Positions 35,515 through 45,298 are shown, numbered from the stretch's first letter. The stretch: DNA of 64,000 bases from JBEKHT01 sp049516595 (GCA_049516595.1 JBEKSY010000007.1:62001-126000); one strand, 5' to 3'. Program-made: numbers and translations. The notes: generated from the sequence alone by a model not told the origin.

Positions 35515-36711
35515 GTGAACTGGCGCAGGAGAATTGATCTCCGGGATCTGGAAAAGGCCATTGTGCTGGGCCTGTTCGTCGCGCTGGCCCTGCTCATGCG
35601 CTTTTTCTTGCGCCGCTTCGTGAGCAGTGACATGGCGTCATTTTTCCTGCCCTGGCTCAGTCTTATCCAGAAGCAGGGACTGCTGGCTTTCCGTTCCGAC
35701 TTCGGGGGCCTCTCCCCGCTCTTCCCCTACCTGTTGGGCGTCGCGGGCCTGCTCGTGCCCCCGATTTCCAGAATCCTCGCCGTCAAGTTGATCTCGATCG
35801 CCTTCGACCTGGTTTGTTCTTTCTTCGTGTACCGCCTGGTTTCACTCCGCTCTCCTCGTGGATATGCTCCCGTACTGGCCTTGATTGCCGTCCTGTTTGC
35901 CCCCACGGTGGTACTCAACTCTTCCTTGTGGGGCCAGAACGACATGATTTACACGGCGGGGCTGGTGGCCTGTGTCTACTTCCTGGCGACCGGACGGGAT
36001 TGGGCCTCTGCGCTCTCCTTCGGATTGGCCCTGGCAGTGAAGTTCCAAGCCGTGTTTCTTGCCCCCCTGCTGGTGGCGCTGTTCTCACGCCGCGCCCTTT
36101 CCTGGAAGGCCCTCCTGCTGATCCCTGTCCCCTACCTCGTCTCCATCCTGCCGGCCTGGGCCGTGGGCCGACCTCTCCCGGATCTCTTGACCATCTACTT
36201 CCACGAGGCCGTGGAATTCCCCAAGCTCTCCTTCAACGCCCCCACGCTCTACGCCTGGATCCCAAACCAGTTCTACGCTGACTTGTTCCCCGCGAGCCTG
36301 GTATTCGCGTCCGCGATGGTCTGCCTGTATGTTCTGGCCGTGTTCAAGAGCCGAATTCCCCTGAGTGCCCCGCGGATTGTGCAACTCGCCACCTTCTCCG
36401 TCCTCTTTCTGCCGTTCATCTTGCCCGAAATGCATGAGAGGTACTTCTTTGCGGCGGACGTTCTTTCGATCGTTTTCGCTTTCTATTTCCCTTCCTATTT
36501 CTTCATCCCGATCTTGGTGGGATCCGTTTCCTTCTTTTCCTACCTGCCTTCCCTGCTCAATGTCACAGTATTCTCCTATTCTCTCTTAGCCCTCATTCAA
36601 CTGGGCACGATCGTGCTCCTGGCCCGGCACATGGTGACCACCCTCTTCCCAAGCGAGAACCAAACAGCCTCGGCGGGGAGCCTGGCCGTCCCCCCTAACG
36701 GTGCCGGTTGA
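35515..36711 (+). CDS. Gpi18-like GT-C mannosyltransferase, copy 1
   Basis: 398 residues with about ten membrane segments. Family features of the Gpi18-related group are SLWGQNDMIYTAGLV, YFLATGR, and FILPEMHERYFF near the C-terminal third; SDM in the first outer loop is the likely acidic catalytic site. These GT-C enzymes use a polyprenyl-phosphate sugar outside the membrane. GTG 35515 with AGGAGG 9 nt upstream is shared exactly by copy 2. Differences from copy 2 cluster in a few stretches: FFLPWLSLIQKQ...GGLSPLFP, YFHEAVEFPKL and YLPSLLNVTVFSYS. This suggests different donors or acceptors. Confidence 0.82.
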   Translation: MNWRRRIDLRDLEKAIVLGLFVALALLMRFFLRRFVSSDMASFFLPWLSLIQKQGLLAFRSDFGGLSPLFPYLLGVAGLLVPPISRILAVKLISIAFDLVCSFFVYRLVSLRSPRGYAPVLALIAVLFAPTVVLNSSLWGQNDMIYTAGLVACVYFLATGRDWASALSFGLALAVKFQAVFLAPLLVALFSRRALSWKALLLIPVPYLVSILPAWAVGRPLPDLLTIYFHEAVEFPKLSFNAPTLYAWIPNQFYADLFPASLVFASAMVCLYVLAVFKSRIPLSAPRIVQLATFSVLFLPFILPEMHERYFFAADVLSIVFAFYFPSYFFIPILVGSVSFFSYLPSLLNVTVFSYSLLALIQLGTIVLLARHMVTTLFPSENQTASAGSLAVPPNGAG

Positions 36712-36740
36712 GGCCGATCGGCGGCGAACCGGCTTTCCTT
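36703..36740 (+). terminator. Possible intrinsic terminator after copy 1
   Basis: GCCGGTT (36703-36709, overlapping the stop codon) pairs with AACCGGC (36727-36733) around an inner GCCGATCGGC palindrome, then CTTTCCTTCC. In copy 2 the matching right arm is lost by a small deletion. Confidence 0.45.
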
Positions 36741-36781
36741 CCATGCGAAGGCCAGAGCCGTCCCCCTCCCCCTGGGCTTCA

Positions 36782-38110
36782 GACTTTCGGCTGGATGGGG
36801 GCGGCCCAATACCTTGCACGCCGCGGAGGCGCGAGGAGGTTTCTGACGAGTGAACTGGCGCAGGAGAATTGATCTCCAGGATCTGGAAAAGGCCATTGTG
36901 CTGGGCCTGTTCATCGCGCTGGCCCTGCTCATGCGCTTTTTCTTGCGCCACTTCGTGAGCGGTGACATGGCGTTATACGGTCTGCCCTGGCTCAGTTTTA
37001 TCAAGAAGCATGGACTGCTGGCCTTCCGTTCCGACTTCTCGGACTACGCCCCGCTCTACACCTACCTGTTGGGCATCGCGGGCCTGCTCGTGCCCCCGAT
37101 TTCCAGAATCCTCGCCGTCAAGCTGATCTCGATCGCCTTCGACCTGGTTTGTTCTTTCTTCGCGTACCGCCTGGTTTCACTCCGCTCTCCTCGTGGATAT
37201 GCTCCCGTACTGGCTTTGATTGCCGTCCTGTTTGCCCCCACGGTGGTACTCAACTCTTCCTTGTGGGGCCAGGCCGACATGGTTTACACGGCGGGGCTGG
37301 TGGCCTGTGTCTACTTCCTGGCGACCGGACGGGATTGGGCCTCTGCGCTCTCCTTCGGATTGGCCCTGGCGGTGAAGTTGCAAGCCGTGTTTCTTGCCCC
37401 CCTGCTGGTGGCGCTGTTCTCACGCCGCGCCCTTTCCTGGAAGGCCCTCCTGCTGATCCCTGTCCCCTACCTCGTCTCCATCCTGCCGGCCTGGGCCGTG
37501 GGCCGACCTCTCCCGGATCTCTTGACCATCTACTTCCGCCAGACCGAGACCTTCCCCGTACTCTCCTTCAACGCCCCCACGCTCTACGCCTGGATCCCGA
37601 GCCAGTTCTATGCTGACTTGTTCCCCGCGAGCCTGGTATTCGCGTCCGCGATGGTCTGCCTGTATGTTCTGGCCGTGTTCAAGAGCCGAGTTCCCCTGAG
37701 TGCCCCGCGGATTGTGCAACTCGCCACCTTCTCCGTCCTCTTTCTGCCGTTCGTCTTGCCCGAAATGCATGAGAGGTACTTCTTTGCCGCGGACGTTCTT
37801 TCGATCGTTTTCGCCTTCTATTTCCCTTCCTATTTCTTCGTCCCGATCTTGGTGGGATCCGTTTCCTTCTTTTCCTACCTGCACTACCTGTTCAACGTCG
37901 CACCAATTTCTCTTCCTCTCCTGGCCCTCATTCAACTTGGCACCATCGTGCTCCTGGCCTGGCACATGGTGACCACCCTCTTCCCAAGCGAGAACCAAAC
38001 GGCCTCGGCGGGGAGCCTGGCCGTCCCCCCTAACGGTGCCGGTTGAGGTGGATCGGCGGCGAGGCTTTCCTTCCATGCAAAGCCCAGAGCCGTCCCCGTC
38101 CCCCTGGGCT
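36782..38110 (+). repeat. Tandem duplication, copy 2
   Basis: Second unit of the tandem pair; no length change within the coding part, small changes in the 3-prime flank. Confidence 0.93.
36850..38046 (+). CDS. Gpi18-like GT-C mannosyltransferase, copy 2
   Basis: 398 residues, same length, start codon (GTG) and SD as copy 1. Most of the sequence is nearly identical even at synonymous sites, but short blocks differ strongly: YGLPWLSFIKKH...SDYAPLYT after SGDM, YFRQTETFPVL, and YLHYLFNVAPISLP. The core WGQADMVYTAG and VLPEMHERYFF are kept. The clustered pattern points to diversification of a few short segments, or to gene conversion of the rest. Both genes probably serve the same pathway with different specificity. 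Confidence 0.82.
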   Translation: MNWRRRIDLQDLEKAIVLGLFIALALLMRFFLRHFVSGDMALYGLPWLSFIKKHGLLAFRSDFSDYAPLYTYLLGIAGLLVPPISRILAVKLISIAFDLVCSFFAYRLVSLRSPRGYAPVLALIAVLFAPTVVLNSSLWGQADMVYTAGLVACVYFLATGRDWASALSFGLALAVKLQAVFLAPLLVALFSRRALSWKALLLIPVPYLVSILPAWAVGRPLPDLLTIYFRQTETFPVLSFNAPTLYAWIPSQFYADLFPASLVFASAMVCLYVLAVFKSRVPLSAPRIVQLATFSVLFLPFVLPEMHERYFFAADVLSIVFAFYFPSYFFVPILVGSVSFFSYLHYLFNVAPISLPLLALIQLGTIVLLAWHMVTTLFPSENQTASAGSLAVPPNGAG

Positions 38111-38926
38111 GTCGATCTCCGAGCCTATTCTTGAGCTCTCGACCGCCCATTCCTCTTGGCTCGGCCGATCCCTGAGCCCTTCGCGGACCGCCCGCATGCG
38201 GTGAGAAAGCCCGATCCATACCTCCTGCCTTGGTGCCTGGACGACCCTGCGCCCGGCTCCTTTTCAATATCGGTTGCAATCGTAAAGGTCACGCTCCCGC
38301 GTTGCTCTGGCTGAACTTGGCCCTGGCTTCGTGCGGCCGACTGGCAGGCTCAGGACGGCGCGAGCGTTGGGAAGGCGACGTCCCTGGCGTCAGGCCGCGG
38401 ATGTCGATATCCCAAATATTTCCCAAGGCTCGAATTGGGAAAAACGTGGACGGTCCGCAGGCTGGACGATGGCTCCCTACTTCTGGTCCAGCCGACCTTT
38501 AGACTGGCCGGGAAGAAAACCTCTTCCACTCCCGGTGCGTGGTCAGCCCGAACGGCTCAGTCCCCTTTGAGATGCTCGGACCCAAGGTCACGGCTCGGCA
38601 CGGAACGGGGCCTATGCCGGCTGCAACCCGAGGGCCGGTTGCCTCGGGCGGCTGATCGGGTTGCGGGATTTCCGAGGCTGGAGGCTCACGAAGATGCCAA
38701 GCTATCGGGCCGCATTCCGAAGCAGGCCCTCTCCTCGGAATCCCCTGATTCGACTCTCTCAAGTTCATGGTTGTTGGCCAGGCCGCATGGCCGTTCTCTC
38801 AAAGGATCAGGGGAGTTGACCATCCCAAGGGCTCGGATCGCAAGCCGGCCTGATCCAGATCCGGCGGCCTGCATGCCGCCAGCTAATGTCCTCTTGGGCG
38901 GCCGAATGCGCCCTCCGGCCCGGGGT
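38111..38926. other. Non-coding stretch
   Basis: About 0.8 kb between the duplicated genes and a convergent minus-strand gene. Short frames exist but none has family motifs or a convincing SD. Confidence 0.45.
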
Positions 38927-40525
38927 TCAAGGTGAAATGATGCGGTAGAGCTTCAGGTCGGTGTTGGGAACCGTCCCAACCAGTTGGAAAGCGGGGAAAG
39001 AACGAGTGCCCTCGTACAAGCCCGCCAGTGCCTCGCGCGGCGCCGGTAAGACCAGGTAGTTCGCGCCAAACTGATGCGCGACTTGGAGGATGACATCGAG
39101 TCCGTTGTTCGGGATTTCGACGCTGCGCAGCCCTGTCTGGTAGGTGAGCTCCCACGGATCGCGGGTCATCACAACCATTTCCCCCTTCTGGCCTACCCCC
39201 TGCAAACCTTCCAGAACTTGTCCCAGGCTGGCGATCGCCTCACCGACCCGGGTGTTCTCCGCCAGCGCATGCCTTGTTTCCTCGTGCGCGGATTGCATCA
39301 GCCAGATTCCGATCCCCACGGTGAGCAGGAGGAAGACCGGTTTGGAGGGGATGAGCCGCTCCGCGCTGTCGACGGAAACAAGGACCAGAACGGGAATCAG
39401 TGCCACCATGCTGCGCGCAAAGCCGCCGTTCATTCCCGGGAACGTCGCCACGATCGCGTAGAAGCCGAACAGCAGCCCGGCGTAGGCCAGCCAAGGTGCG
39501 TGGATCCTCCAGTTCGCCTTGCTCCTGCGCCGCACCAGCCTTTCAATCACCCCCACCAAGAGCAATACGCTCAGCGCAGGTCCCAAGCTGCCCCACCCAT
39601 TGGTCAAATAGGTGATGCCCGCCTCAACCTTGGAGTCCAGGATGTTCCTCCAGCCCCATTGCAAGTAGGTCCCTAGCGTGAGTTCCTTGCCATAGGAATA
39701 GAGATCCTCATAGGTTGTTAGAAACATCGTCTTGGAAGGGCCGACGGGGAAGAGGGAATGGAATTCCCGGTAGTTGTATGCCAGCAGGGGGGACAAAGCG
39801 ACCAGGTAGAGCAACAAGCTGCTCAAGAAGTAGATCCCCTTTTTCCCCGGAGCCAGGGGCGAGAGGAAGACCGCAACCGCCAGGGCGGGCAGGAGGAGCA
39901 CGCCATCCTGGCGCGTGAGTTGCGCCAAGGCGATCGCCACCCCCGAAGCCAGAAAGAATCCGGGCCGGGTCATCCCCCGCATCATGAGGACCAAACTGGT
40001 GGCAGCGAAAACCGCGAAGTAGATCGTCGAATCGGTGAGCAAGGAGTAGGTGAAAGCCGCGGGAGAGAAGAGAACCAGACCGGCAGAACCCAGAGCCACG
40101 GTCTCCGAGAGAGAAAGGGCTTTGGCCATCCGGTAGGTAATCAGACCGAGCCCGATCCCGAACGCGATGGAAGGGATCAGCGCGGAAACCACAGAGTTCC
40201 CGAAGAGGCGCAGCCCCAGGGCCATCAGGATCGAGGCGGCGGGCATCCAATAATCCATACTCGAATGAGTCAGTGCCGTCGGATCGGAAAGGAAGTTCCA
40301 GATATAGTCGACTACCAGGCCTCGGCCCTTAACCAGGTTTTGGGCCACGGAAAGATAGAAGGCGTGATCCGAATGGCCGGGGTACTGGATGTTCGCGGCC
40401 ATGCTCAGGCGAGTCCCGAGGGCTAGCGATAGGACCAGGACGGCGGCCAGGAGCACAAGTCCCCAGCGCAGTTGCCTCCGCTCAGTTCTGGAGAATTTCC
40501 CGAGCCAATCCGGCGGCCAAGACAT
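38927..40525 (-). CDS. GT39-like (PMT/ArnT) membrane glycosyltransferase
   Basis: About 532 residues with some twelve membrane segments. The first outer loop YPGHSDHAFYLSVAQNLVKGRGLVVDY has the GT39-type acidic residue arrangement, and a soluble C-terminal domain of about 110 residues follows the last helix. ATG 40525 has GGAGAG 5 nt upstream; a TTG at 40576 would add 17 residues without support. It likely transfers a sugar from a polyprenyl-phosphate donor to a lipid or protein outside the membrane. It is the third GT-C gene in 5 kb, so this is a surface-glycosylation locus. Confidence 0.8.
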   Translation of the reverse strand: MSWPPDWLGKFSRTERRQLRWGLVLLAAVLVLSLALGTRLSMAANIQYPGHSDHAFYLSVAQNLVKGRGLVVDYIWNFLSDPTALTHSSMDYWMPAASILMALGLRLFGNSVVSALIPSIAFGIGLGLITYRMAKALSLSETVALGSAGLVLFSPAAFTYSLLTDSTIYFAVFAATSLVLMMRGMTRPGFFLASGVAIALAQLTRQDGVLLLPALAVAVFLSPLAPGKKGIYFLSSLLLYLVALSPLLAYNYREFHSLFPVGPSKTMFLTTYEDLYSYGKELTLGTYLQWGWRNILDSKVEAGITYLTNGWGSLGPALSVLLLVGVIERLVRRRSKANWRIHAPWLAYAGLLFGFYAIVATFPGMNGGFARSMVALIPVLVLVSVDSAERLIPSKPVFLLLTVGIGIWLMQSAHEETRHALAENTRVGEAIASLGQVLEGLQGVGQKGEMVVMTRDPWELTYQTGLRSVEIPNNGLDVILQVAHQFGANYLVLPAPREALAGLYEGTRSFPAFQLVGTVPNTDLKLYRIISP

Positions 40526-41137
40526 CGAGCTCTCCGGGTTAAGAGGATCCAAAAGATAGAACCGGGTGCCGGGCAAGGCCTGAGCGCAGGCTCATCGGTT
40601 TCCCGGCAGAGGGCGGCCGAGGTCGGCGTTCCCCAAAATGCAAGAGGCCCCGACCCGACCTCGGCGGCCGGCTCGGAAGCCCCTGCGGGAGGCGGAATCC
40701 CCTCCTGGAATCGACCCGATTGCCAAAGAGGACTCTTCCCCATCCCTGCGCGGATTCGAACCCGCTCGCAAGAAGGTGCTGCCTTTGCCGTTGGAACATA
40801 CTCTTGGGTTAGCTTCCCCCTTGCATGCGGCTCGCGCCATGGCCAGAAGGTCGTGCTCGATCGCCGGGGGCAAGGGAATGGTTCCTGGACCCAAGGTTGA
40901 GTATTTGCTCTGGGCCTTGCCCCACATGACGCAGGAAAAGATCCAGGCTCGCACGATGTCCGGCTGGCCACCTGGCAATCATCGGCTGTGGCTCCTCTCC
41001 TCTTCCAGTCTCCTCCTGGCGAGGGCCCAAGGGGTCCGCCTGGACTTGGCCCTCTCAAGCCCTAAGGGGGATGGAAGCGAGAGGCCGTCGGCCAGAGCGG
41101 GCAACCGGGGGAAGCGCGCGGGCCTGCGCCTCAGTCT
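40526..41137. other. Non-coding stretch
   Basis: No supported gene. It includes a T-arm-like GCGGGTTCGAATCC on the minus strand (40749-40763), but no tRNA cloverleaf can be built around it. Confidence 0.45.
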
Positions 41138-42493
41138 TTATCTCAAGATGTAGTACGTCCCCTTCTTGTCCCCCACCTTGAGCAGGAGACCCTGCCGCAC
41201 CAGGCCGGCCAGATCCAGGCGCAAGGTCTCGGCCACAAGGCTCGGGCAAAGCAGCCGGTACTCACGATTGGTAATGCGCCCATGTTCGTGGACGTAGTTG
41301 AGCGCGTGCGCCTGGCGCTCATTCAGATTCCGCTCCCAACTCGGGATGGGGGGCCGCTCTCGCTTGGCCGCCAGCGTCACTCGAAAGGAGTAGGGCGTGG
41401 CATGAAAAAAAGGAGGCGGCCGCCCGTCCGCAACCATCTCCTCGATCATGCGGTCGATCCCCAGTCCGAGTTCCTCGACGTACCCCCAGTGGTACAGGCC
41501 GGCCACGAGGCGGGGGTTCCGAGAGTAGTGCTCCTCAACCAGATTGTCGAGGGTGATATAGCCAGGCAGGCCGCCCGGACTGGTCACCTCGAGCCGGTCC
41601 CGGTAGAGGCGCACTTCAATTCGCCGACCGCGGATGCGGTAGTCGCGGTGGCAAACGGCGTTGACCAGCGCCTCGCGGACGGCAAAGAGCGGATATTCGC
41701 TCTGCTCCTCCCGCTCCAGATCACGCAGGACGGCGTTCGTGCTCATCTCCTCGCGCAGCAGGCGCCAAGCGTTTTCGATCACGCGAGCCAGAGGCCCGGC
41801 AATCTCCTCCCGCCGGCCATACCCGGCCTGGACCCCGGCCCCTTCCGTCTCCGTTCCCGGGAAGCGGACGAAGAGCAAGCCCTCCTGCGGCAGGTATTTC
41901 TCCGGGAACCTGCCAAAGAGCAAGAGCCCGCCCACGCTAACCTGCCCGTCAGGCCGCACGCAGCCCATCTCCTCAAGCACCTGGCGCGCCTCCCCGCGGG
42001 TTGCCAGGCGCAGCCGGGCCTGTCGCTTCCCCAGGAACTCCTCCACCAGGTCCGCATCCAGCTCGTCCCACGAGACCCCCTCGGCTCGCTCGCTCTCGAA
42101 GTCCCCCGTCGAGCGGGTCGCCGCCAGCAGGCGAATTTCCTCACCCCCCAAAGGGCGGATGCTCGGCCCGTGGCGCACGAGCACGCGCCCGTCGGCGAGC
42201 GAGTGCAATTCGGAGCTGCGCGGCACACGCACGGCCACGACGGTCCTTCCCTCGAGTTGAGTTTCCTCCCACTCTGCGGGGACCACGGGCCGACAAAGAC
42301 CCGCAGCCTGGCGAAGCATGTCCTCCGCCGTCTGGGTGAGATCGAGCTTTCGTGGGCCCAAGCCGGACTCATCCAGTCCCAGGAGGATGGTCCCTCCGTC
42401 GCTGTTGGCGAAGGCGACCAATTGCTCGCTCAGGGCCTCGGGCTCGACCTGGGGTAGATACGAAAGGGTGAGGCTGGCTGGGGGCAGGGCCAC
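41138..42493 (-). CDS. AlbA_2/Schlafen-type regulator with HATPase-like domain
   Basis: A 451-residue protein. The N-terminal part (about 15-125) is an AlbA_2/Schlafen-like domain with LVAFANSDGGTILLGLDE and VAVRVPRSSELHSL...VRHGPSIRPL. The middle part resembles the HATPase-like RecG-related region, with FAVREALVNAVCHRDYRIRG, SPGGLPGYI, SRNPRLVAGL and ELGLGIDRMIEEM. A C-terminal winged helix (RQAHALNYVHEHGRITNREYR...) ends the protein. Such proteins are common in accessory DNA, sometimes as transcription regulators and sometimes in defence loci; the role here is unknown. Confidence 0.85.
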   Translation of the reverse strand: MALPPASLTLSYLPQVEPEALSEQLVAFANSDGGTILLGLDESGLGPRKLDLTQTAEDMLRQAAGLCRPVVPAEWEETQLEGRTVVAVRVPRSSELHSLADGRVLVRHGPSIRPLGGEEIRLLAATRSTGDFESERAEGVSWDELDADLVEEFLGKRQARLRLATRGEARQVLEEMGCVRPDGQVSVGGLLLFGRFPEKYLPQEGLLFVRFPGTETEGAGVQAGYGRREEIAGPLARVIENAWRLLREEMSTNAVLRDLEREEQSEYPLFAVREALVNAVCHRDYRIRGRRIEVRLYRDRLEVTSPGGLPGYITLDNLVEEHYSRNPRLVAGLYHWGYVEELGLGIDRMIEEMVADGRPPPFFHATPYSFRVTLAAKRERPPIPSWERNLNERQAHALNYVHEHGRITNREYRLLCPSLVAETLRLDLAGLVRQGLLLKVGDKKGTYYILR

Positions 42494-42630
42494 GGATCCT
42501 CCCTCGTTTCGATCTTGGTCGTGAGGTCGTTCCAGATCAGGTCTCAGGATTGTAGGCTCGCCGCCAGGAGGTGCAACTCGTCGGTCTTGGGAGAATGTTC
42601 AGAATGGCTCACTCCTCCCCTTGCCCACCC

Positions 42631-42661
42631 AGAAGAAAACCCCGCCTCCGGGGAGGCGGGG
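42631..42661 (-). terminator. Intrinsic terminator of gyrA
   Basis: On the minus strand, CCCCGCCTC and GAGGCGGGG form a perfect 9-bp stem with a 4-nt loop, followed by TTTTCTTCT. Confidence 0.9.
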
Positions 42662-42722
42662 TATCAATTCCGTGGAGGTTTCCGTCCCTGCACGAACCCC
42701 CAATCCAGTTCGCCCCGGGCTT

Positions 42723-45284
42723 TCAGTTGTCGGCTTTGCCGCCCGGGGGCTCCGAGGGCGCTTCGGGAACCGTGTCCTCCAGGTCCTCGCCGCCTCCGTT
42801 CCCGTCTCCATCGCGCAGGTCTTCTGCCGCGATGCGGGCCAGGGAGGCGACGGAATCCCCCTCCTTCAGCTTCATCACCCGGGTCCCCATGGTGGCGCGT
42901 CCGGCCCGGCGGATCTGCTTGACCCGGACCCGCAAGGCGACCCCACCCGAGGTAATGGCCATAACCTCATCGTCTTCGTGAACCACCCGGGCCGCGGCGA
43001 CGGGTCCCGTGGTCCCAATATATTTTTGGGCCATGGTGGCGACCCCGCCGGTGGCGCGCCCCTTGGGGGCATACTCCTTGAGGGGGGTGCGCTTGCCGTA
43101 CCCACCGGTAGTAACCACGAGCAGATCGGCGCGCGGATCGACCACATCCATCGAGGTGACGAAGTCACCGGCTCCCAGTCGAATGGCATTCACACCGGCC
43201 GCCTGTCGGCCCATCGCCCGGACCAGCTTCTCCCCGTAGCGCAAGGCGCGCCCTTTTTCCGTCACCAGGATGATCTCCTGGGTTCCATCCGTTACCCGCA
43301 CCCACCCCAGGGTGTCGCCCTCCTCCAAGGATACGGCCACCAAGCCGGAGGGCCGCACCGACTCAAACTCCGAGAGGGCGACGCGCTTGATCCGTCCTTT
43401 GCGGGTGACCATGATGCAGAAGCCCTTGGCCTGGAAGGTCCGCACGGCAACCGCCGCCGTGATCGTTTCCCCTCCCGAGACCGCAAGCACATTCGCAATG
43501 GGACTGCCTCGGTCCGCCCGTTCGGCATCCGGAATGCGGTGGGCCTTCTCCGAGTAGACTTTACCCCGGTCCGAGAAGAAAAGCACCGAGTCCAGCGAAT
43601 GGGCCGGGAAGAGAGAGGTCACCTCGTCTTCCTCGCGGAGCTCGTGGCCCATAGCCCCTTTGCCGCCCCGCCCCTGGGTCCGGTACAGCCGGGCCGGCAC
43701 GCGCTTGATGTACCCGCGCTGGGTGATGGAAATCACCACCTCCTCGTCCCGAACCAGATCCTCCTCGCGCAGCTCTTCGGTGGCGTCGACCGCGACGCGA
43801 GTGCGACGATCGTCTCCGTACTTCTCGCTCAACTCCTCCAGGTCCTTCTTGATGAGGGCCAGGATTTTCTTGGGGTGGGCCAGCAGGTCCTCGAGATGGG
43901 CGATGGTTCTCAGGACTTCTTTGTGCTCGTCCTCGATCTTCTGCCGCTCGAGCGCCACCAGCCGCCGCAACTGCATGTCCAGGATAGCCTGAGACTGGAT
44001 CTCGGAAAGCTTAAAGCGCTGCATCAGGCGGCCCTTGGCGACCTCGGCGTCCTTGGACTCACGGATGGTCTGGATGACCGCGTCCAGATTCGAGAGCGCG
44101 ATCAGCAGCCCGTCCAAGACGTGCGCCCGGGCGCGCGCCCGGGCCAGTTCGAATTGAGAGCGGCGGGTGAGGACCCCCTGGCGGTGCTGGATATGAATCT
44201 GCAGGGCGCGCTTGAGGGGTAGGAGGCGCGGCTCGCCCTCCACCAGGGCCAGCACCTGGACCCCGAAGGTGCTCTGCAGCATGGTGTACTTGTAGAGCTG
44301 GTTCAGGACCTGGCGCGGCGCGGCCGTCCGCTTCAGTTCGAGCACAATGCTCATCCCGCGCCGGTCGGACTCATCGCGCAGGTCGGCAATGGAATCGATC
44401 CGGCCCTCCCGCGCGAGCTGTGCGATGCGCTCGATCAGAGCGCTCTTGCCGATCTGGAATGGGATCTCGGAAATCACGATGCGGAAGCGGCCGGCGCTCA
44501 TCTCCTCGATCCGCGCCACCCCGCGCACCACGACTCGCCCGCGGCCGGTGGCATAGGTCGAGAGAATGCCCTCGGTCCCCACGATCACCCCGCCCGTGGG
44601 GAAGTCGGGCCCATGCAGGTGCTGCATGAGTTCCTCGACCGTGACGTCATCCATCTCGTCGTAGCGGTCGATCAGGTAACAGATGGCGGAGGCCAGTTCG
44701 CGCAGGTTGTGGGGCGGGACGTTGGTGGCCATGCCCACCGCGATGCCGGACGAGCCGTTCAAGAGGAGATTGGGGAGGCGCGAGGGCAGGACAACCGGCT
44801 CGCGCAGGGTAGCGTCAAAGTTGTCGGCGAAGTCGACGGTCTCCTTGTCGATGTCCAGGAGCATCTCCTCCGCCAGACGCGACAGACGCGCCTCGGTGTA
44901 GCGCATGGCCGCGGGAGCATCTCCGTCCACCGAGCCGAAGTTGCCCTGACCGTCGATCAGCGGGTAGCGCATGGAGAAATCCTGCGCCAAGCGCGCCATC
45001 GCGTCGTAGACCGCCATGTCGCCGTGAGGGTGGTACTTGCCCAGCACTTCCCCCACGATGCGGGCCGATTTCTTGTGGCCGCTCCCCGCGCGTATCCCCA
45101 TGTCGTACATGGCGTACAGGATGCGCCGGTGCACTGGCTTGAGGCCGTCGCGGGCATCGGGCAGGGCGCGGGCCACGATCACACTCATGGCGTAATCCAG
45201 GTAGGCGCTGCGCACCTGCTGGTCGATATCCACGAGCTTGACCGTACCGATGTCCAAACCGCCGCTCCCTTTGGGGTCAGCCAT
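42723..45284 (-). CDS. gyrA: DNA gyrase subunit A
   Basis: 853 residues, complete. The catalytic tyrosine is Y129 (AAMRYTEARL); the winged-helix region has ARALPDARDGLKPVHRR and KYHPHGDMAVYDAM. The C-terminal beta-pinwheel carries a near-canonical GyrA box QGRGGKG, which marks gyrase rather than topoisomerase IV. An acidic, Gly-rich tail closes the protein. At the position of E. coli Ser83 in the quinolone-resistance region there is a Met (HGDMAVYD), while the Asp87 equivalent is kept. ATG 45284 lies 8 nt after a TATAAT box, a leaderless layout. gyrB is not adjacent. Confidence 0.96.
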   Translation of the reverse strand: MADPKGSGGLDIGTVKLVDIDQQVRSAYLDYAMSVIVARALPDARDGLKPVHRRILYAMYDMGIRAGSGHKKSARIVGEVLGKYHPHGDMAVYDAMARLAQDFSMRYPLIDGQGNFGSVDGDAPAAMRYTEARLSRLAEEMLLDIDKETVDFADNFDATLREPVVLPSRLPNLLLNGSSGIAVGMATNVPPHNLRELASAICYLIDRYDEMDDVTVEELMQHLHGPDFPTGGVIVGTEGILSTYATGRGRVVVRGVARIEEMSAGRFRIVISEIPFQIGKSALIERIAQLAREGRIDSIADLRDESDRRGMSIVLELKRTAAPRQVLNQLYKYTMLQSTFGVQVLALVEGEPRLLPLKRALQIHIQHRQGVLTRRSQFELARARARAHVLDGLLIALSNLDAVIQTIRESKDAEVAKGRLMQRFKLSEIQSQAILDMQLRRLVALERQKIEDEHKEVLRTIAHLEDLLAHPKKILALIKKDLEELSEKYGDDRRTRVAVDATEELREEDLVRDEEVVISITQRGYIKRVPARLYRTQGRGGKGAMGHELREEDEVTSLFPAHSLDSVLFFSDRGKVYSEKAHRIPDAERADRGSPIANVLAVSGGETITAAVAVRTFQAKGFCIMVTRKGRIKRVALSEFESVRPSGLVAVSLEEGDTLGWVRVTDGTQEIILVTEKGRALRYGEKLVRAMGRQAAGVNAIRLGAGDFVTSMDVVDPRADLLVVTTGGYGKRTPLKEYAPKGRATGGVATMAQKYIGTTGPVAAARVVHEDDEVMAITSGGVALRVRVKQIRRAGRATMGTRVMKLKEGDSVASLARIAAEDLRDGDGNGGGEDLEDTVPEAPSEPPGGKADN

Positions 45285-45292
45285 GTTAAGGA

Positions 45293-45298
45293 ATTATA
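45293..45298 (-). promoter_or_regulatory. -10 box of gyrA, leaderless arrangement
   Basis: TATAAT on the minus strand with 8 nt to the gyrA ATG; predicted +1 is within 1-2 nt of the start codon. No SD. The -35 is poor. Confidence 0.6.

Larger units (their letters stand above)
35447..36778 (+). repeat. Tandem duplication, copy 1
   Basis: A unit of about 1.33 kb from GACTTTCGGCTGG to CCCTGGGCT, repeated immediately downstream with a constant offset of 1335 bp. It contains the gene, its SD region and its 3-prime flank. Confidence 0.93.

Noticed and set aside
38230..38935. Open frames of 80-166 codons on the + strand
   Set aside because: No motif, mutually overlapping, no credible start; treated as non-coding.
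40749..40765. tRNA T-arm-like sequence on the minus strand
   Set aside because: The T stem does not pair over five positions, and no acceptor, D or anticodon arm can be placed around it.
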